Virus record (IMG/VR): IMGVR_UViG_3300022750_000006
Span: 1-42,414 of that record
Strand: one strand, 5' to 3'
From: a virus
Length of the DNA stretch: 42,414 nt
In this document: positions 38,353-42,414 of the stretch, one piece after another
Layout: each line of letters starts with the position of its first letter
Position numbering within the stretch: position 1 is the stretch's first letter
Made by a program: the position numbers and the translations under genes
Notes under the pieces: model-generated
Told to the model about the DNA's origin: nothing
Databases searched by the model: none
What the model saw: only the letters and a program-made list of their open reading frames with translations

Positions 38353-38786
38353 TGCGCATCGTACTCCTGACCTTCGACACGGCCCTGACGCAGACCCAGG
38401 TGGGCAACATGCGCGCCGAGGCGCAGCGGCAGATGGGCGGCGACTACATCATCATCGCGCTGCCGCGTGGCGTATCCATGACGATGGTCGACGAGCCGGG
38501 CGAGTACATGACGCGCTGCGCGGCGGGCATCAAGGCGTTTGCCGATACGATGCAGGTCGAGGCGGCCGGCGACGTTGAGACGAATGAGATTGTGCGGCCC
38601 TTTTACCCACCGGTGCCCTACGAGCATTTCTGGATGCGCAAGGGCGGTATTTCGTCGCGCTTCATGTACGGCAAAGACTTGGTGTTCTGGGGCGACGAAG
38701 TGGCGTACCCATGGGCTGACATGCAGGAGACTGCGCGTGTCGGTCGCACGCCAGAACCTGCAACGTTGCGCGAAAGCAACACGTAA
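38352..38786 (+). CDS. Hypothetical protein (144 aa)
   Basis: ATG at 38352 overlaps the previous stop by one base. It begins MRIVLLTFDTALTQTQVGNM, then EAQRQMGGDYIIIALPRGVS, similar to the start of the upstream protein. The C-terminal part has many aromatic residues (PFYPPVPYEHFWMRKGG). It precedes the terminase control gap. No family was recognised. The 3' end holds the first GCAAC/GTTGC elements of a cluster. Confidence 0.68.
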   Translation: MRIVLLTFDTALTQTQVGNMRAEAQRQMGGDYIIIALPRGVSMTMVDEPGEYMTRCAAGIKAFADTMQVEAAGDVETNEIVRPFYPPVPYEHFWMRKGGISSRFMYGKDLVFWGDEVAYPWADMQETARVGRTPEPATLRESNT

Positions 38787-38879
38787 CCTTATGCGAGTTG
38801 TCATCCGAGAAACATTCCTCCCGAGCAACGTTGTTTTTCTGCAACACCCGAGGGGGTTGTCAAAAGTGCAACTAGTTGC
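38760..38879. repeat. GCAAC/GTTGC cluster before small terminase, candidate cos/pac or TerS site
   Basis: The palindrome GCAACGTTGC is at 38760-38769, GCAAC at 38776 and 38841, GTTGT at 38797 and 38856, GCAACGTTG at 38825-38833, and the palindrome GCAACTAGTTGC at 38868-38879 flanked by CAAAAG and TTTTG. They fill the 163-base gap just before the small terminase gene, where packaging initiation sites usually lie. The small terminase subunit binds repeated elements in many phages. Confidence 0.55.
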
Positions 38880-38949
38880 TTTTGGTAAGGACCGCGCCGA
38901 GCCTCTTTTCAAACTCTAACTCACAACTTGCTGACCTGAAACTTACACC

Positions 38950-39414
38950 ATGGCAACTCGAAAAACCCGATCCGACAGCGCGACCGCAGCGATCAACGCG
39001 GCAAAAAATGCGGCATCGCCGGACCTCCGGCCCCCGCCACACGTGCAGCTTTCCGCAGACGCCGAGCCGTACTTCGCCGACATTGTGCGCGCACGCGCAC
39101 GCGAGGAATGGAACGAACACCAACTGACGATCGCCGCGCAGTTGGCCGAGTGCATGGTGGAGCAGGAGGAAGTGCGCGCCGAGCTGGCGCTGGACGGCCG
39201 GGTGCTGACCAACGAGCGCGGCACCAAGGTGGCCAATCCGCTGGTGGGGATCAATGAGGCGCTCGCGCGCCGGCAGATGGCCCTCGGCCGTTCGCTGCAG
39301 ATGATCGGCCGCGCCACCGGCGACCCGCGCGCGCCGACGGCCAAGCGCAAACTCGAAGCCGGCGCGCGTAATCTTCGCAAGGAAGTCGAGCAGGAAGACG
39401 ACTATCTCGCATGA
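38950..39414 (+). CDS. terS: Terminase small subunit
   Basis: The 154-residue protein is basic and helix-rich, immediately upstream of the large terminase (ATGA overlap). Segments ADIVRARAREEWNEHQLTIA and AELALDGRVLTNERGTKV, then NPLVGINEALARRQMALGRS, are typical of small terminases of the P27-like group. It recognises the packaging site and activates the large subunit. The repeat cluster just upstream may be its target. Confidence 0.85.
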   Translation: MATRKTRSDSATAAINAAKNAASPDLRPPPHVQLSADAEPYFADIVRARAREEWNEHQLTIAAQLAECMVEQEEVRAELALDGRVLTNERGTKVANPLVGINEALARRQMALGRSLQMIGRATGDPRAPTAKRKLEAGARNLRKEVEQEDDYLA

Positions 39415-40982
39415 GCAAGAGCGCCAAACAGAACAGCGTCGATGCCGCGCTCGCTTTGCGAGCGGAGCGGGTGATTGGCTTCATCCAGAAACACTGCCGG
39501 GTGCCTGAAGGTAGCAAGGTCGGCCAGCCGATTGTGCTGGAGGAATTCCAGAAAAAGTTTATCCGCGACGTCTACTCGAATCCGCATGGCACCCATACCG
39601 GCATACTGTGCATCGGCAAGAAGAACGGAAAGACCGCGCTGATCGCCGGCATCTGCCTGGCGCACATCGCCGGCCCTGAGGCGCTGGAGAATTCGCAGAT
39701 CGTCAGCGGCGCCATGGCCCTGAAGCAGGCCGCGCTGCTGTTCAAATTAATGGTCAAAATGATAAACTTCTCGGATGAATTGCGCGCCCGCACCAAGGTG
39801 CTGCCGTCCGCGAAGAGCATCATCGGCTTGAATAAAAACGTTGAGTACCTGGCCCTGGCCGCCGAGGGTTCTTCCACCCAGGGAATTTCGCCTGTGCTAT
39901 GCGTGATGGATGAACTTGGCCAGGTGAAAGGCCCGGAAAACGAATTCGTCACGGCGGTAGAGACAGCGCAGGGCGCATATGACAATGCGCTGTACCTGGT
40001 GATCAGCACCCAAGCGCCGACGGCGAACGACATGCTCTCGCGTATGCTTGACGCCGACCCGGACCCCCACATCGTCAAGCACCTGTACGCGGCGCCGGAC
40101 GATTGCGACCTCGATGACGAGTCGGCGTGGTACGCCGCCAATCCCGCCCTCGGTGTCTTCCGCTCGCTGGAGGATTTGCGCAAGCAGATCGCAAAGGCAA
40201 AGGCCCAGCCGTCGCGGGAGAACGGCGTACGCAACCTTGTGCTCAACCAGCGTGTGGACGCGGTGGCGCCGTTCATCTCGCGCCTGATTTGGGAGGCCAA
40301 CGGCGCGCCGCCGACCGAGAAGGAGAAGCCGGCGGTGTACGGAGGCATGGATTTGTCGAGCGTCAGCGACTTGACGGCGGCGGTGCTGGTCTCCGAGGCC
40401 GACGGCAGCGTTTATCCGTACTTCTGGCTCCCCGAACACGACTTGAAAGGCCGGTCGGACCGCGATAAAGTGCCGTATAACGTGTGGCATGAGCAAGGAT
40501 TTTTGCTGACAACGCCCGGAAAAGCGATACAATACCGCTACGTTGCCCAGGAATTGCGCCGAATTTTCGATAAATTCGACGTTAAATTGTTCGCTTTCGA
40601 CCGATATTTGATGGCGTTTTTGAAGGAATGGCTGCGCAAAGAGGATGAAAAAACCGGGAAACCGTTGTTCTCCGTGGACGAGATGGACCGCTTTGTTGAG
40701 TTTGGCCAGGGAACTGCTTCGATGACGCCGGCCCTGCGCGACCTGGAGGTGAAGTTGATCGAAGGCCAGCTGCGCCACGGCAACCAGCCTGTGCTGACCA
40801 CATGCGCGTTCAACGCCAAAGTGGTCGGCGACAGTGGAGCGCGCAAGTTCGACAAAAAGACGGCGCGCGGCCGGATCGATGGTATGGTAGCGCTGGCGAT
40901 GGCCGTCGGCGTCATGCCGCAGGAAGTAGAAAACGAGAAACGGACATGGGATGACTATCTTGCGGACATGGCGGTGACATGA
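39411..40982 (+). CDS. terL: Terminase large subunit
   Basis: The 523-residue packaging motor has an N-terminal ATPase (Walker A-like GKKNGKT at 69-75; Walker B VLCVMDE with Asp167 and Glu168) and a C-terminal RNase H-like nuclease (YGGMDLSSVSDLTAAVLV, KLFAFDRYLMAFL, RGRIDGMVALAMAVG, which give the acidic metal site). It matches the HK97-type TerL group. Overlaps with the small terminase and portal genes show one packaging operon. Confidence 0.95.
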   Translation: MSKSAKQNSVDAALALRAERVIGFIQKHCRVPEGSKVGQPIVLEEFQKKFIRDVYSNPHGTHTGILCIGKKNGKTALIAGICLAHIAGPEALENSQIVSGAMALKQAALLFKLMVKMINFSDELRARTKVLPSAKSIIGLNKNVEYLALAAEGSSTQGISPVLCVMDELGQVKGPENEFVTAVETAQGAYDNALYLVISTQAPTANDMLSRMLDADPDPHIVKHLYAAPDDCDLDDESAWYAANPALGVFRSLEDLRKQIAKAKAQPSRENGVRNLVLNQRVDAVAPFISRLIWEANGAPPTEKEKPAVYGGMDLSSVSDLTAAVLVSEADGSVYPYFWLPEHDLKGRSDRDKVPYNVWHEQGFLLTTPGKAIQYRYVAQELRRIFDKFDVKLFAFDRYLMAFLKEWLRKEDEKTGKPLFSVDEMDRFVEFGQGTASMTPALRDLEVKLIEGQLRHGNQPVLTTCAFNAKVVGDSGARKFDKKTARGRIDGMVALAMAVGVMPQEVENEKRTWDDYLADMAVT

Positions 40983-42286
40983 GCGACAAAGGCAAGCCGA
41001 AGGGCTTCTCGCTCAAGGCGATTTACTTCTCGATCCGCGATGCGCTCGCGTATCGGCAGATCGACCGCGACCCCGGCAACCGCGATGTGGTCAACGGTAG
41101 CTATAACATCGGCGACAACACCCCGCGCATCGATCGCGCGCTGCAGCTCTCCACCGTATGGGCTTGCGTCAAGCTCAAATCGAATGCCATCTCCACCCTG
41201 CCGCTGTTCATCTACGAGCGCACCGAGGTGAACGGGCGCGAGTCCCGCCGCGTGGCGCGCGACCACCCACTCTATCGCCTCCTGCACGATTCGCCCAACG
41301 CTGACATGACGGCGCGCGACTTCTGGAATTCGATCCAAGTGCGTCTCGACACCTGGGGCAATGCCTACGTTCTGAAGACCTTCAGCGGCGCCCGCATCGT
41401 GTCGCTCGACCCGCTCAACCCAGCGTTGATGACGGTGCGACGCCCGGCCGGCGGCGATGTGCAGTTCCTCTACGCCGATCCGAGCGGCCAGAAGACCTAC
41501 ACCGAGCGCGACATCTGGCACATCAAGGGCTTCACCGAGGATGGCTTGACCGGCCTGTCGCCGATCGGCGTCGGCGCCCGCTCCATGGCGCGCGCGCAGA
41601 GCGCGGAGACGGCATCCTCCACCCTGTTCAACGGCAACATGCGCCCCTCCGGGGTGGTCAGTATCCCCGGCGAGATCCTGACGCCGGACCAGCGCAAGCA
41701 GATGCAAGCAGCCATCACCAGCGGCGTCTTCGGCGATTACACGATGGGCCGCCAATACCTGCTCGAAGGCGGCGCCAGCTACCAGCAGCTCACCATCAAC
41801 CCGGTCGACGCCCAGCTGATCGAGCAGGTCAGCGCCAGCGTCGAGGATCTGTGCCGCTGGTATGGCGTGCCGCCGGCGATGATCGGCCACGGCACGGCGG
41901 TGTCAAACTGGGGCACCGGCCGCGAGCAGCAGAATCTCGGCTTCCTCCAATACGTGATCGACCCGGACCTGGTGGGCATCGAGCAGAGCATCGCCAAGAA
42001 TCTGCTCACGCCAGTCGAGCGGCTGAAGTACTTCGCCGAATTCAGCCGCGAGGGCTTCTTCAGGATGGACAGCAGCGGCCGGTCGGCGTACTACGACAAG
42101 ATGATCAAGGCCGCCGTGTACACCCCGAACTTCTGCCGGTCGCTGGAGAACCTGGAGCCGCTGCCGGGCGGTGACAACCTGTTCATGCAAAGCAACATGA
42201 TCCCGCTCGATATGGTCGGAAAAATCACAAGCACCGCGCAAAGTAATGATACAATCGCGCAAGATACCGAGGACACGACCCCATGA
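40979..42286 (+). CDS. Portal protein (HK97 family)
   Basis: The 435-residue dodecameric portal forms the DNA channel at one capsid vertex. Family marks are LSTVWACVKLKSNAISTLPL near the N-terminus, DHPLYRLLHDSPNADMTARD, FWNSIQVRLDTWGNAYVLK, and EDLCRWYGVPPAMIGHGTAV followed by EQQNLGFLQYVIDP. It overlaps the terminase upstream and the protease gene downstream (ATGA at 42283). Confidence 0.95.
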   Translation: MSDKGKPKGFSLKAIYFSIRDALAYRQIDRDPGNRDVVNGSYNIGDNTPRIDRALQLSTVWACVKLKSNAISTLPLFIYERTEVNGRESRRVARDHPLYRLLHDSPNADMTARDFWNSIQVRLDTWGNAYVLKTFSGARIVSLDPLNPALMTVRRPAGGDVQFLYADPSGQKTYTERDIWHIKGFTEDGLTGLSPIGVGARSMARAQSAETASSTLFNGNMRPSGVVSIPGEILTPDQRKQMQAAITSGVFGDYTMGRQYLLEGGASYQQLTINPVDAQLIEQVSASVEDLCRWYGVPPAMIGHGTAVSNWGTGREQQNLGFLQYVIDPDLVGIEQSIAKNLLTPVERLKYFAEFSREGFFRMDSSGRSAYYDKMIKAAVYTPNFCRSLENLEPLPGGDNLFMQSNMIPLDMVGKITSTAQSNDTIAQDTEDTTP

Positions 42287-42414
42287 AACGTAAAGATGCC
42301 GGACTCCTGCTGCACAAGAATTTCGCCTTCAAGGCGGATTCTGTCGCCGACGACGGCACCTTTACCGGCTACGGCTCGGTGTTCGGCAACGTCGACAGCT
42401 ATAACGAGATCGTC
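42283..42414 (+). CDS. Prohead protease, N-terminal part (gene continues at base 1)
   Basis: ATG at 42283 overlaps the portal stop. The first 44 codons reach the window end. Bases 42288-42414 repeat bases 1-127, so the coding sequence joins the frame at base 2 to give about 230 residues. See the entry at 2-688 for function. Confidence 0.93.
   Translation, partial: MKRKDAGLLLHKNFAFKADSVADDGTFTGYGSVFGNVDSYNEIV
42288..42414. repeat. Terminal repeat, copy 2 (circular-assembly overlap)
   Basis: This is an exact copy of bases 1-127. Trimming one copy closes the genome into a 42,287-bp circle with an intact protease gene. Confidence 0.93.

Overview
This window looks like one complete tailed-phage genome assembled as a circle. 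Bases 1-127 are repeated exactly as bases 42288-42414, so the unique circle is 42,287 bp and the prohead protease gene runs across the artificial ends. The capsid is HK97-type. A tape-measure gene of about 1,505 codons and a lambda-like -1 frameshift in the tail chaperone indicate a long, non-contractile tail (siphovirus morphology). The DNA is GC-rich, and GH24 lysozyme plus spanin genes point to a Gram-negative host. A beta-proteobacterium (Burkholderiales) is my inference from gene style, not something the sequence proves. I see no integrase, excisionase, tRNA, CRISPR array or insertion sequence, so a virulent life cycle is likely but not proven.

Layout. (1) 38.9-42.4 kb continuing into 1-14.6 kb, plus strand: packaging, head and tail genes in order: small terminase, large terminase, portal, protease, capsid, a capsid-proximal SGNH-like protein, connector and closure proteins, tail terminator, tail tube, chaperones G and GT, tape measure, a tail-tip protein and a glycine-rich fibre. 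(2) 14.6-16.9 kb, plus: membrane proteins, holin candidate, lysozyme, and Rz with Rz1 nested inside it. (3) 30.0-16.9 kb, minus: early and replication genes in tightly overlapping operons (DUF2800 nuclease-like protein, DUF2815 ssDNA-binding protein, zinc-finger proteins, family A DNA polymerase, VRR-NUC nuclease, SNF2-type helicase, many small unknowns), ending in a lipoprotein/small-membrane-protein cluster. (4) 30.1-36.7 kb, plus: a C5 cytosine methyltransferase with a large overlapping ORF, a tandem-HTH regulator, small unknowns, a structured-RNA candidate, a primase/RecA-like ATPase, an iteron array that may be the replication origin, and an HNH nuclease. (5) 36.8-38.8 kb, plus: a collagen-like protein and accessory genes before the terminase.

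Control. Three identical 39-bp promoter cassettes drive three minus-strand blocks. Each carries the operator CGCAAG-N6-CTTGTG between its -35 and -10. A variant, CGCAAG-N6-CTTGCG, sits in the 30-kb divergent region flanked by two symmetric outer half-sites. This suggests one regulator controls both arms, and the tandem-HTH protein at 31272 is the best candidate.

The observations most worth following are the overlapping ORF inside the methyltransferase gene, the four-site operator regulon, the iteron-like array after the primase, the RBS-masking hairpin at 33 kb, the structured RNA candidate at 33.7 kb, the GCAAC/GTTGC cluster before the terminase, and the relic of a second polymerase 3' end beside a promoter cassette.
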